A stretch of DNA of 64,000 nt from Promethearchaeota archaeon (lineage in GTDB: Archaea > Asgardarchaeota > Lokiarchaeia > Sigyniarchaeales > SOKP01), in the NCBI GenBank assembly GCA_019058445.1, contig JAHPZA010000001.1, positions 141,439 to 205,438 on the forward strand. The letters are read 5' to 3'. Below, one piece after another: positions 45,044-54,056 of this stretch (positions are counted from its first letter, which is position 1; each line of letters opens with the position of its first letter). A model generated the notes under the pieces. It was not told the DNA's origin. It saw only the letters and a list, made by a program, of their open reading frames with translations, and did not search any database. A program made the position numbers and the translations under genes.

Positions 45044-46180
45044 ATGGACTCATTTTTTAGAGAATCTTACAATTACTTAGCTAGAAAAATAGAAGACGCT
45101 TTAAAGAGCGTAAATAAGAGAGTAATGCAATCTTGTTTAGATATTTTAGATAATGGAAAACAAGAAAAACGTGTTACAATTGATGGAGCTGGTAGATCAT
45201 TACAAAGCGCCTTATTACTCGCTAATGAGTTAGAAAACTTATATGGGATTCGAGTTAACCAAGTTAATAATGCAAATCTAAGACCTTTAAGAAAAGGAGA
45301 TATATTCATAGTAAATTCTCGATCAGGGTCAGGAAAATCCACTAGAGATGCTGAATTTGCAGTAAAAAAGGGGTTAAGCGTTATCTATATAACAGGAAAC
45401 CCAGAACTGGAGGAGAAATTTGAAAATGTAATTCTTATCAAGGGAGATATCAATCATGAAAGAAAATATGCCCCTCTTGGGACTGAATTCGAACAAGCAA
45501 GTGCGATTTTATGCTCATGTATGGGATATGCCTATAATAAATCCGATAAAATGAAAGCTTTTAATATTATTTGTAAAACGGTAATAAATGGGTTATATTC
45601 AAATCTTCAGGAACTGGAAAAACAAGAAAAGCCAATTGCGAGTTACACTTCATTAATAAACGATTTTTTAGACGTTAAAAATGACAGGGTGATTTATTTT
45701 AAAGGAGCAGGGATAAATGATATCATCTCAAGAGTAATTGCAATAAGATATGGTCATTTACATAAAGAAAATTTGAAAGATTTACACGTAGTATATGAGG
45801 GTCATTGGAAAAGTAGAAAGAAGGATGATTTAGCCGTCTTGATAAGCGGGAGTGGGGAGACAGATCAAATCCTAAAATATGCGCAGCAAGCGGGTGATGT
45901 TGGAATGAAGTTGTTTACCATAACCTCATTTAAGCAATCGAATTTAGCAAGAACTAATAAGTGGTATCGTAAATATCAAGGAAATTTAATAATTGAAGGT
46001 CGACCTGAGATGATTAGTTATTATAATAAATCAATCCATAAGGTAACTAAGACGTTCTTCCCTCAATTTGAATTAAACACTTATATTACACTTGATGCTT
46101 TATTAGCTTTAATCGCAAACCATAATGACATTACGGAAGAGGATATGAAAAAAACGCATAGAGATAAGGAGTTAGAATAG
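45044..46180 (+). CDS. Tandem SIS-domain protein, hexulose-phosphate-isomerase-like
   Basis: 378 residues with two sugar-isomerase (SIS) domains. The first (about 40-160) has TIDGAGRSLQSALLLANEL and IVNSRSGSGKSTRDAEFAVKKGL; the second (about 215-330) has VIYFKGAGINDIISRVIAIRYGHL and LAVLISGSGETDQILKYAQQAG. The S-G-S-G-x-T blocks match 6-phospho-3-hexuloisomerase (HxlB), usually a single-domain protein of half this length. It may serve the ribulose monophosphate route with the HPS-RraA protein at 23939; physical separation and the doubled domain make that uncertain. Confidence 0.8.
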   Translation: MDSFFRESYNYLARKIEDALKSVNKRVMQSCLDILDNGKQEKRVTIDGAGRSLQSALLLANELENLYGIRVNQVNNANLRPLRKGDIFIVNSRSGSGKSTRDAEFAVKKGLSVIYITGNPELEEKFENVILIKGDINHERKYAPLGTEFEQASAILCSCMGYAYNKSDKMKAFNIICKTVINGLYSNLQELEKQEKPIASYTSLINDFLDVKNDRVIYFKGAGINDIISRVIAIRYGHLHKENLKDLHVVYEGHWKSRKKDDLAVLISGSGETDQILKYAQQAGDVGMKLFTITSFKQSNLARTNKWYRKYQGNLIIEGRPEMISYYNKSIHKVTKTFFPQFELNTYITLDALLALIANHNDITEEDMKKTHRDKELE

Positions 46181-46230
46181 AAAGAGTTTAATATATAAAT
46201 AAAACGTACTTCTTGAAAATTAGAATTAAG

Positions 46231-46458
46231 ATGGAACAATTTCAAATTGCAAGAGTACGACCTCCCACGGAAAATTTTAGTTTAGCAATAAATACTTATT
46301 TTTTTTGTCCATGGGGCAAATGCACTTTTTGCCCGAATAATTTATTTCATGAAACAATCAAATTTAGGAGGAGGACATTAGAAGAAATAAAAAATGATAT
46401 TGATAACGCAGCCCTTCTTAATAAAAGTCTTTTAAAAAGAGAAACCTCGATCTTTTAA
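46231..46458 (+). pseudogene. Truncated radical SAM gene
   Basis: 75 residues (MEQFQIARVRPPTENFSLAI, then CPWGKCTFCPNNLFHETIKFRRRTLEEIKNDI) match the first ~70 residues of Asgard/archaeal radical SAM proteins that normally exceed 300 residues. After RETSIF the frame stops, and the following bases (46459-46520) continue to read radical-SAM-unlike. The catalytic core after the cluster loop is gone, so it is a remnant. Confidence 0.7.
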
Positions 46459-46570
46459 TAGTTGATTGTAAAACATTTGGTAGTTCATCTATGAATGAAT
46501 GGTTTGGCGGATGAACTCAATACCGCGTAAAGCCACGATATCAACAATGGGGAAAAAAAGGAGTAGATAC

Positions 46571-46921
46571 ATGGAAAGTCAATCTCAAGAAAAAGAAAAG
46601 AAAGATACAAAAAAAAAGAAGAAAAAGAAAGATTCTATTGTAACCTCATGCAGATGGCGAAAGGATATTTACAGAATTGAGGAATGGAAAACGCTGATTA
46701 AAGGCGATATGAAGAAACTGAAAAAACGCTATTATACGCTCTTTAATAGGGGAGTACAACCAAACGATATACAAGGCGGAGTATTGTATGACCAATTAGC
46801 AGAGAAATTAGTGTTATTGATGATTAAAGCGAAGATCAATTCGGACGAGTACGGGATTGCGATCACCCACGATGAAGTACAGCCAATCATTAACAAACTG
46901 AAGGAAGGTGGGGTACTATAG
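46571..46921 (+). CDS. Small basic protein, unknown, upstream partner of the zinc-domain protein
   Basis: 116 residues from ATG 46571, chosen because AAGGAG lies seven bases upstream; longer starts (46499) would cross it. A Lys/Glu low-complexity start (KEKKDTKKKKKKK) precedes a helical domain (WRKDIYRIEEWKTLIKGDMKKLKKRYYTLFNRG ... ITHDEVQPIINKLKEGG). The base composition is more GC-rich than its surroundings. The next frame is open through the stop codon and reads coding-like (IDFAQWVLNEKERQEREKQE) into the gene at 46990, so the two may be coupled or once have been a single ORF. Confidence 0.6.
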   Translation: MESQSQEKEKKDTKKKKKKKDSIVTSCRWRKDIYRIEEWKTLIKGDMKKLKKRYYTLFNRGVQPNDIQGGVLYDQLAEKLVLLMIKAKINSDEYGIAITHDEVQPIINKLKEGGVL

Positions 46922-46989
46922 ATTTTGCACAATGGGTTCTCAATGAAAAAGAGAGGCAGGAGAGAGAGAAGCAAGAAAAGGAACGCGAT

Positions 46990-47637
46990 ATGAATCCGCA
47001 AAGCGAAGAGACTTCAAAAAAACTACAAAAAATTGCGAGATTTAGAAGTTTTAGCTCATATCCCCCTCCCTCACCCTCCGATAGTACTAAACCAACTATC
47101 AAGCAAAATGCCCCTGCGTTAAAACCACCCCCAGCACAGGATAAGAATAATATCATCCCTATGCGAACAGTGAAAGTGAAATGCCCCATTTGTAGCGCAC
47201 AAAAAGAGATTGACATACCAGAAAGTGTTATTAACCATAGTAAACAACTGGCAACTGTGTCGATCAATCCGCACTCGGTATGTAATCATTCTTTTCAAAT
47301 CTTTATTGACAAGAATTTTAAAGTACGCGGGTATCAGAAACCAGAATACGAAGTGAACGGGACGGGGCAGACAAAAAAAGAAGATGCCAAATTTGAGAGA
47401 ATGCAAAAAGTATTTGCGGGAATTCAACATCTAAAAGACTATGATAAAGCCAAAGAGAAGAAGAATATCCCTAAGAATAGGGCAGATGAACACACATCTA
47501 CCCTTGAACAGAGGATACAACAGAAGAAAATGACATTAGAAGACATTTACGAGATATTTTGGCAGGATATAGACGATGAGAACCGAGAATTTCGAGAATT
47601 TATTGTCAAAGATCCACGACGTGAGACGAGATCCTAA
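46990..47637 (+). CDS. Asgard-type zinc-domain protein (second copy of the KVRGYQK domain)
   Basis: 215 residues from ATG 46990 (AAGGA seven bases before). An N-terminal charged and Pro/Ser-rich linker (SYPPPSPSD, APALKPPPAQ) precedes the zinc domain: VKCPICSAQKEIDIPESVINHSKQL and VCNHSFQIFIDKNFKVRGYQK (about 56-117), the same pattern as in the protein at 41499-42392. The tail is helical and charged. The open frame upstream of the ATG suggests that translation may begin earlier or that a frameshift separates it from the preceding gene. Confidence 0.6.
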   Translation: MNPQSEETSKKLQKIARFRSFSSYPPPSPSDSTKPTIKQNAPALKPPPAQDKNNIIPMRTVKVKCPICSAQKEIDIPESVINHSKQLATVSINPHSVCNHSFQIFIDKNFKVRGYQKPEYEVNGTGQTKKEDAKFERMQKVFAGIQHLKDYDKAKEKKNIPKNRADEHTSTLEQRIQQKKMTLEDIYEIFWQDIDDENREFREFIVKDPRRETRS

Positions 47638-47736
47638 TATAGAGGGAATTGAAATTCTCATATCTTTTATATAAAAGAATGACCTAATAAGAAATATAAA
47701 TCCTAAAAAGCGTTAGATGAATTTTTAGTAAATAAG

Positions 47737-47940
47737 GTGTCGTATATAACCTATAAAGGACAAAGATATTATGTAAAAGATGGAGATTTAAGACTCAGTT
47801 CTTTAGGTATAAGTGATATAAGTGAGATAGATGGATTGGAAACATTTACTAATCTACAAGGATTACATCTTCGGGATAATTCAAAATTGGAGATAAAAAG
47901 ATTGGAGAAGCTTACTGATCTACAAGCACTATTAAATTAG
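47737..47940 (+). CDS. Short leucine-rich-repeat protein, probably truncated
   Basis: 67 residues from GTG 47737. After YITYKGQRYYVKDGDLRLSSLGISDISEI it gives LRR units (LETFTNLQGLHLRDNSKLEI, KRLEKLTDLQALLN) and then stops within a repeat. LRR proteins of this kind normally contain many units, so this looks like the 5' stub of a longer gene. LRR proteins mediate protein contacts. Confidence 0.5.
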   Translation: MSYITYKGQRYYVKDGDLRLSSLGISDISEIDGLETFTNLQGLHLRDNSKLEIKRLEKLTDLQALLN

Positions 47941-48019
47941 AAATAAAATCATAAATAAGATTTTTTCTTTATTCGTAATTAATTATACTTCTAAAATAAT
48001 AAAATACTTCTATTAAATT

Positions 48020-48235
48020 ATGTCACGTTCTAAGCCATATGTGGATAAGGATGAAGAACTCACAGAAAAAGAGAAAAGAATGGTAGTTATTGGACTGATA
48101 TTACTTATACTTGGTCTTTTTATTGCTTTACTTTTTTCTGATTTTGTATATGTAGGACTTGCTTTATTTTGTATTGACATTTGTCTTGCACTTGTTTTTG
48201 GCAGTAAGGGAGGGGTTTCTAAATTTGATTTTTAA
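48020..48235 (+). CDS. Small two-helix membrane protein
   Basis: 71 residues. A charged N terminus (SRSKPYVDKDEELTEKEKR) is followed by two hydrophobic segments (about 23-43 and 46-62). No motif recognised. Short, but the amino-acid pattern is clearly that of a membrane protein. Confidence 0.5.
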   Translation: MSRSKPYVDKDEELTEKEKRMVVIGLILLILGLFIALLFSDFVYVGLALFCIDICLALVFGSKGGVSKFDF

Positions 48236-48454
48236 AAGCTACGAAGTGGAAATAAAATGACTGATGACGAGATAATATTATGGGAAAAACAATTTCTAGA
48301 TTTTTTCAAAAGTTCAAAATTTTTATATGATTTCAATCTTTAGGAGAATCTTCAATCGCTCTCTGAAAATTCTCAAAAAAAAAAGACAAGACTCAAATGC
48401 ATTTAAATACATCATTTCTTATGATCTTATATAGAAAACGACGTGCGAGGGGTT

Positions 48455-48730
48455 ATGCCACATAAACATTATTGAGAAAATTAAAAAAAATAGTATGAAA
48501 AGCGCCATCCTTATCGCTATTATAAAAAACCTTATCGTATTTGCGATCCAACTAAATTTTCTTGTGTTACTTTGATTCTTTTTTCATTATTAGTTATATT
48601 TGGTCAGAATGTATTGATGTTACTAATTCTATTAATAATCCTATTTATTTGGTCAGTTTTATTTATCCTATTATTATTTTTTTTTAGTGAGAGAAAAAGT
48701 CCAGAGGAAATAGAACCAGAAGAAAAATAA
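48455..48730 (+). pseudogene. Degenerate small membrane-protein gene
   Basis: One frame from ATG 48455 to TAA 48728 contains three early stops (TGA, TAA, TAG within codons 7-13) but then reads a coherent protein: YEKRHPYRYYKKPYRICDPT, two hydrophobic segments (LILFSLLVIFGQNVLMLLIL and the LIILFIWSVLFILLLFFF that follows) and an acidic tail (SERKSPEEIEPEEK). Either the 5' end has decayed or translation starts from an unusual codon after the stops. Confidence 0.5.
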
Positions 48731-48839
48731 AAAATATTTTATATTACACTTTTTGAGAATTTGTAGTACTTTTTTATTTTGCAGGATGAAATTTAAAATT
48801 ATTATTCCTTCAAATATGTATAAAAAGAAATAAGAGAAA

Positions 48840-49307
48840 ATGGCTCTTAAACTTTATATAGCTTCCATTGAAGAGAAAGAGAAGATTTATAATGCGTTGA
48901 TTGAATATTCCAAAGAACTTAAGCAATTTCAAGAACATACGTCAAGAGAGATTGCATCAGAGAAATATTTTGATGATTATTGGACCGAATCACAGAGGTT
49001 TCCTATAGTTGTATATGACGACGATAAGTTGATTGGATTTTGTTTACTTAGAAGTGAGAAAAACTATTACAGTATAGCAGAATTTTATATAAAACCAAAG
49101 TTCAGACGTTTTGGCTATGGTACAAAACTATTAAATTTTACACTAGAGTTCTGTAAAAGGAGGGGAATTCATAGTTCCATCATTGCTATTTCATTGGTAA
49201 AGAATATAAGAGCAAATGATTTTTGGATAGTCAATGGTTTTATTAGATATAAAGAGGTTTTTCTTGAAAATGAGAGGTATAATTGCAATTTAAAGGAATT
49301 GATTTAA
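48840..49307 (+). CDS. GNAT-family N-acetyltransferase
   Basis: 155 residues. The acetyl-CoA-binding motif A is in the middle: IAEFYIKPKFRRFGYGTKLLNFTLEFCKRRG (R-x-x-G-x-G/A variant FRRFGYGTKL, about 83-103), followed by RANDFWIVNGFI for motif B. The substrate (small molecule or protein N terminus) is unknown. Confidence 0.82.
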   Translation: MALKLYIASIEEKEKIYNALIEYSKELKQFQEHTSREIASEKYFDDYWTESQRFPIVVYDDDKLIGFCLLRSEKNYYSIAEFYIKPKFRRFGYGTKLLNFTLEFCKRRGIHSSIIAISLVKNIRANDFWIVNGFIRYKEVFLENERYNCNLKELI

Positions 49308-49382
49308 AATTTAATGATTTTAGGAAATATGAAAAAATAAAATCTATCGAATATTTATGTAAAAATAAACGTTAAATGTGAA

Positions 49383-50849
49383 ATGAAAATGGCAGATTTT
49401 GAACCTAAAATTGTAAGTAAAGAAGAATTGAGTAGAATCTCTGCTGATGTAAATCCAGAAGAATTATTACTATTTGACGATCATTGTTTAAATGTCCACT
49501 ATGAATCAAAAGTATTACTTGGAGCAAAAGAGCCGGGATCACCCTGGGTGGTAACGAAAGATATTAAAACCGGAGAGAAAGCGGAGATTCTTGATTGCAC
49601 CTCACAAAATTGGACTTTAGCATTGGGATTCGCCCATCCTGACGTAAATTATGCGGTCACCGAACAAATGAAAAGACTCACTCATGTCAAATCCGCTGGT
49701 GTTTCTCCTGCTCGAGCCAAATTTGCAAATAAATTATCCGAATTGGTCCCAGGAAGATTGAAAGGTGGCAGAGTTCATGTTAATAATTCAGGGGGTAGTT
49801 TAGCACTTGAAGCTGCAATAAAGCTCGCGCTAGTCGCAGGTAAAGGAGCGGATCAATTATTAGTGTTCAGGGGCGGATATCACGGGAATACATTAGCCAT
49901 GATAACCGCGTCACAACCAATTCATACCGTAACGCGATTTCGCCCATTTGGAGTGGATAGATTCGTTCGTTGTCCCCAACCGTATTGCTATAGATGTATG
50001 TGGAACTATAAAAATGGTTTGTATGGTAAAAAAGACCCTCAATGTAATTTGGAATGCTTTAATTTAGTGAAAGAATATTTACGGGGATTATCCTCAAGAA
50101 AAATAGCTGGAGTGATCTTAGAAGTATGTCAAGCAGCAGGGGGTCATATTCCTTTTCCGCCAGAGTTTCTGTTGAAATTAAGAGAAGTATGTGATGAAGA
50201 AAAGATTCTCATTATTTATGATGAGTCCCAAACAGCAGTTTGGAGGTCTGGAAAATATTTCTCTCTCACAGAGAGATATGAAAAGGAATTAAGTATTGAT
50301 GTGTCTCCTGATATGATGTGTTTTACGAAAGCCATTGGAGGAGGTTTCCCGTTAGGCGCGATGATCGCAAGCCCAAAGATTAAAAAGAGATTTAGTCCCT
50401 CAGAAGATCATACCACTTTTTCTAATACCCCAATAGGAATGACAGCTGGCCTAGCAGCATTTAAAGTTATTGAGCAAGGGAAAATTAATGAAAATTGTGA
50501 GAAGAGAGGCAAACAAATCACAAAGAGATTAAAAGAACTCCAAGAAAAATATGAAGTTATAGGAGATATTCGTGGACCAGGATTATTCATAGGAATTGAA
50601 TTAGTTAAAAACAAAGAATCAAGAGAACCTTTTTCAGAATTACTACAGGAAATGCTCGCTGAGGGAATAAAACAGAATATATTCTTTGGACCTAGCATGC
50701 CGTATTTAACCGGAACCGGGAAAATTATCATGCATAATCTAATTAAAATTAAACCTCCATTAGTAATTACTGAAGAAGATGCAGATTACATCTGTGAAAA
50801 ATTTGAAAGTGTGCTGAAAGCCTCACTACATACTCTTGACTTCAAGTAA
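49383..50849 (+). CDS. Class III PLP aminotransferase
   Basis: 488 residues. Family blocks: VNNSGGSLALEAAIKLA, FRGGYHGNTLAMITAS, IIYDESQTAVWRSGKYFSLTERY (Asp binding pyridine N), MMCFTKAIGGGFPLGAMIAS (PLP Lys in FTKA) and TFSNTPIGMTAGLAA. It resembles 4-aminobutyrate or other omega-amino transaminases. An internal Cys-rich insert (RCPQPYCYRCMWNYKNGLYG ... CNLECFN, about 198-228) is unusual and could bind a metal. Confidence 0.9.
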   Translation: MKMADFEPKIVSKEELSRISADVNPEELLLFDDHCLNVHYESKVLLGAKEPGSPWVVTKDIKTGEKAEILDCTSQNWTLALGFAHPDVNYAVTEQMKRLTHVKSAGVSPARAKFANKLSELVPGRLKGGRVHVNNSGGSLALEAAIKLALVAGKGADQLLVFRGGYHGNTLAMITASQPIHTVTRFRPFGVDRFVRCPQPYCYRCMWNYKNGLYGKKDPQCNLECFNLVKEYLRGLSSRKIAGVILEVCQAAGGHIPFPPEFLLKLREVCDEEKILIIYDESQTAVWRSGKYFSLTERYEKELSIDVSPDMMCFTKAIGGGFPLGAMIASPKIKKRFSPSEDHTTFSNTPIGMTAGLAAFKVIEQGKINENCEKRGKQITKRLKELQEKYEVIGDIRGPGLFIGIELVKNKESREPFSELLQEMLAEGIKQNIFFGPSMPYLTGTGKIIMHNLIKIKPPLVITEEDADYICEKFESVLKASLHTLDFK

Positions 50850-50903
50850 ATTTTAAATTCATAAAAAAGAAATTTATTCTTTTTTTCCTATTATTTTAGT
50901 TTT

Positions 50904-51068
50904 TTAAAATTGGGTTACGTCTTCAATTATTATTATACCATGTGTACCATCAAACTTATATAATAAGGAGCCTTTTAATGATTCAATGAGACGAGTAACT
51001 TTAGTCGCACCGACTAGAAGAATGGATACACTGTCTTGCACTAGGCAAGTAGCAGCACCAAATATCCA
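50904..51068 (-). pseudogene. Coding-like remnant, unknown family
   Basis: 54 open codons ending at TAA 50904: WIFGAATCLVQDSVSILLVG then ATKVTRLIESLKGSLLYKFD and GTHGIIIIEDVTQF. The hydrophobic-strand/helix alternation looks like the end of an alpha/beta protein. A TAA immediately precedes Trp and no start codon is available in frame, so it is read as a gene relic. Confidence 0.35.
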
Positions 51069-51239
51069 TTAGATCATTCAAACCCGTCTCTATTGATTTC
51101 TCTACTTTTTATCATTATATTCTCTGAATACTCCTCGTAATTTTAAGTTCTAAGGGGCGGGTTTAGAAATATTATATCTAAGAAAGATCTAACTCCCTCA
51201 TAACAAAAAAACATTAAAAAAAAAGGAGGTGGAAAGAAA

Positions 51240-51362
51240 ATGAATAAGAAAAAAAATAAAAACTTAGAAGAAATCTTGCAATCTCTTAATAATGACGAGG
51301 TGCTTGTTCTCTCGTACTCGTCAAAGGAGGATGAGGAGGATAAAAAGGATAATGATAATTAA
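51240..51362 (+). CDS. Very small acidic protein (40 aa) with a strong ribosome-binding site
   Basis: GGAGGTG lies eight bases before the ATG, stronger than most sites in the window. The product starts MNKKKNKNLEEILQSLNNDE, continues VLVLSYSSKEDEEDKKDNDN and stops. A basic N terminus and acidic tail suggest a small adaptor or regulator. No homologue recognised. The opposite-strand ORF (51286-51561) is judged to be a shadow. Confidence 0.5.
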   Translation: MNKKKNKNLEEILQSLNNDEVLVLSYSSKEDEEDKKDNDN

Positions 51363-51654
51363 AACTTGATCTTCGTATTTTATCACCACATTTTCTCAAT
51401 TTTTTCTTCAATGTAATCCTCTGAAAACTTGAATTCTTTATAAATATAAACATCAACAATCCTAAGAGAATGATAAAATAATTTTTCTTTATTTTTAGAA
51501 TAAATTTTTGCTCCAAATGCCTCAGCATTTTATTATAAAAAATATTGTCATTATGTAGCAAGATTTTAATAAAATTGGGGCAAAGCAGATTGGATAAATA
51601 CTCTCTTATCTTAATTCTAAAAGTATTAATATTTTATAGACCATAGAAGATAGT

Positions 51655-52221
51655 ATGAAATTTCAAAGTTTACTTGAAAAACCATCAGATAAAATATTAT
51701 TGATAACATTTATTCTCAGTTTTATAATGACATGGGTCTTTGTATTCTTTATTTTCGCCCCACTGCTTGCTCAATTTCCTCCAGGAGCAGGACTTATGGA
51801 TATGAAAGCTGCTTGGACCAAGAAAAACATGGACAAGATTATTGCTATATGGAAAAAAGAGTCTCTCTCACGTTATATTGAATTAATGACGTTTGTAAAT
51901 AATATAGATTTTGTTTTTATGTTTGTATACGGTTGGGCTGTATTCAGCGGATTATTACTGGTAGCTCGTCAATTAAAGGATTCAGAGAAGCTTCAAAAGT
52001 TTTATCTTAACCTATCAATAGTAGCTTGGGTGAGTGTATTATTCGATGTAATTGAGGGCATTTTTATTGCAATTATACTTCTCGATCCCTCGAATATTAC
52101 AGAAACTTCAGCCATAGGCGTTTCTTTATCGGCAACCCTTTGTATCATCGTATTATATAGCTGTGTGTTTCTCTGGATTATTGGATTACTAATCGTATTA
52201 GTAAAGCACTTGAAAAAATAA
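51655..52221 (+). CDS. Four-helix membrane protein, unknown
   Basis: 188 residues with hydrophobic segments at about 17-40, 87-105, 122-143 and 156-183. An extracytoplasmic-type loop sits between segments 1 and 2 (QFPPGAGLMDMKAAWTKKNMDKIIAIWKKE). No motif recognised. Followed by another small membrane protein in the same direction. Confidence 0.6.
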   Translation: MKFQSLLEKPSDKILLITFILSFIMTWVFVFFIFAPLLAQFPPGAGLMDMKAAWTKKNMDKIIAIWKKESLSRYIELMTFVNNIDFVFMFVYGWAVFSGLLLVARQLKDSEKLQKFYLNLSIVAWVSVLFDVIEGIFIAIILLDPSNITETSAIGVSLSATLCIIVLYSCVFLWIIGLLIVLVKHLKK

Positions 52222-52295
52222 GAGATACAATCGAGATTTCTGGTCGAAAATCAAAATTTCCAAAATTTTTTATTTTTTAAGAATAAACATATAAT

Positions 52296-52691
52296 ATGTT
52301 TCAAACTATGGATCTTTTAACTCTATTACTGATAATATTAACAGTAGCCGTCATTGCAGCAGTTATAAATTTTATTATTGGAATGGTAGTCATGCTACGA
52401 ATGACTTCCTTAAAAGGATTAACTAAAGAAAAAAAGCCCGCCATAATTTTAAACACCATCTGGAGTATAGTCGTGTTTGTGTTCAGTTTCTCCCCTTATC
52501 TTTATATTATTGCATTTATAGTTAATCTAATTATTGGCCTGATTGCTTTAAGTTCGGATGAATTTTACGGGATAAAACGTTTTGGAAGACGTATAAAAAT
52601 CCTGTTTGCGGTTTTAATAATACAGTTTGTAATTATTATCGTAGCCTACATTATAATCGTGTTTATAATTTTTGCTTATTTACTTGGTTGA
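52296..52691 (+). CDS. Small membrane protein, unknown
   Basis: 131 residues; hydrophobic segments at about 6-33, 53-83 and 98-128 with basic loops (RMTSLKGLTKEKKP; GIKRFGRRIK). Similar to DUF4064-like or unnamed archaeal membrane proteins in general shape, but no specific family is claimed. Confidence 0.58.
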   Translation: MFQTMDLLTLLLIILTVAVIAAVINFIIGMVVMLRMTSLKGLTKEKKPAIILNTIWSIVVFVFSFSPYLYIIAFIVNLIIGLIALSSDEFYGIKRFGRRIKILFAVLIIQFVIIIVAYIIIVFIIFAYLLG

Positions 52692-53037
52692 ATTAAATTT
52701 TTTCAATTAGTTTCCTTTAGGATCATATTCTAGAAAAAAGCTGAACTAAATAATAATTTCATATCTTTATAGAGTTCTCTTCAATACTAATATGCCCTTG
52801 TTTGCTTAATATTCTCGCGTTTTATCTAAGGATGATATAATAAAATAGAGTTATATCCCTCTAATTTTTAAGTTTTTAAGAACAAAACAAAAAAAATGAG
52901 AGCCAAATCTTAACTCACAAAGATGCAATCCTCATATTATCTCCAGATTATTGACGATATATTTATTAATGGGGCTGAAACTGAAATATTGTGATACAAA
53001 ATTAAAATAAAATTTTAACATAAATTTATCGAGATAT
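52692..53037. other. Intergenic region, no gene seen
   Basis: 346 bases. Short frames only, many stops, no stem-loop or tRNA found. Presumed promoter region of the following membrane-protein gene. Confidence 0.35.
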
Positions 53038-53895
53038 ATGATAGACAATATTGATGAGGAGGATGTGAAATCTTCCAAATATAAGATAATTTTATTTTGC
53101 ACTATATACAATTTGATCGCAGAATTTTCAACGAGAGGAATAATCGGTTTTTTTTATAATCTTATGGTTTTATGGCTTTTTCTGGCATATTTCACATTTT
53201 TCTTAATTATAATTCATATTGCTTACACCAGTAAAGGATCTGACATCGCAATTTTATTTGGATCAATAACTTGGGCATTACCCATCGCATTTTTCTCGAC
53301 AGGTACCCCTTTTTTTACAGGAGAGATTATTGGTTATTCTTTAAGCATTATTATCATCATGTTCTTTATGTGGGGTATGACTCAAACTTGGTTGCCGCTG
53401 TATGTGAGCGGAAAATTTTTTGGTTGGAATATAGCAGATGGGAAACTCAGTCGAACAGGCGGGATTTTTTGTCTTTTGTATCTTTTTGGCTTCTGTGCTT
53501 TCGCATTTCCCGGAGCTATTAAAGGCCCAATATATTTGTATATAATTTCAATTATATTAATTATATTGTTTATTGTATTAACTCGGAAATTCATAAAATC
53601 TGCAAGAGAGAATCCACCTCAATTTAGCACCCCCCCTATTACTGAAAAAACTTATAGACAAATTGGAGATTTTACGATTTTAACTTACTTATTTTGGATA
53701 TCAGTCATAGTGGCATTACTTACCGGTGTTATAATCCCGATTTATTATCCTTTAACGAGTGTAATACGGCCCTTTTATATCCAAGCTTTTTTATTGATGA
53801 TATTATGGTCAGTAATTTCCGGAGTAGTTCAAACCATATACAGAAATAAAGTAGGACCATTTCCCATGCCCGGGATTTTAATCCCAAAAAAATAG
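53038..53895 (+). CDS. Multi-pass membrane protein, unknown
   Basis: 285 residues with about eight hydrophobic segments (roughly 15-35, 38-62, 66-85, 93-115, 138-158, 163-182, 213-235 and 245-265). The N terminus is acidic (MIDNIDEEDVKSSKYK). No transporter or enzyme motif recognised. Confidence 0.62.
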   Translation: MIDNIDEEDVKSSKYKIILFCTIYNLIAEFSTRGIIGFFYNLMVLWLFLAYFTFFLIIIHIAYTSKGSDIAILFGSITWALPIAFFSTGTPFFTGEIIGYSLSIIIIMFFMWGMTQTWLPLYVSGKFFGWNIADGKLSRTGGIFCLLYLFGFCAFAFPGAIKGPIYLYIISIILIILFIVLTRKFIKSARENPPQFSTPPITEKTYRQIGDFTILTYLFWISVIVALLTGVIIPIYYPLTSVIRPFYIQAFLLMILWSVISGVVQTIYRNKVGPFPMPGILIPKK

Positions 53896-53939
53896 TTTAT
53901 AAATAGAAATATCAGAGTAAAAGAAAAGGTTAACTTCTT

Positions 53940-53980
53940 GGCAATGCCTTGCTAGACAATTGGTGCACCAGAGGGTGCGG
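53940..53980 (-). pseudogene. Short degenerate copy of a 23S rRNA segment
   Basis: The 41 bases match the 23S gene at 62926-62966 at about three quarters of positions, sharing ATGCCTTG, AGACAA and CACCAGAG in the same order and spacing. Several differences are G/A or C/T changes. It is in the same orientation as the 23S gene. Confidence 0.65.
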
Positions 53981-54056
53981 TATATATTTTTAATAATTTT
54001 TCAAGTATATATTGTAAATATCCAATTAGACTATCAATTAATAGTTCTTTTTTTAA

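Noticed and set aside
51286..51561. Opposite-strand 91-codon ORF
   Set aside because: Basic low-complexity product, no ribosome site, overlaps the better-supported 40-aa gene.
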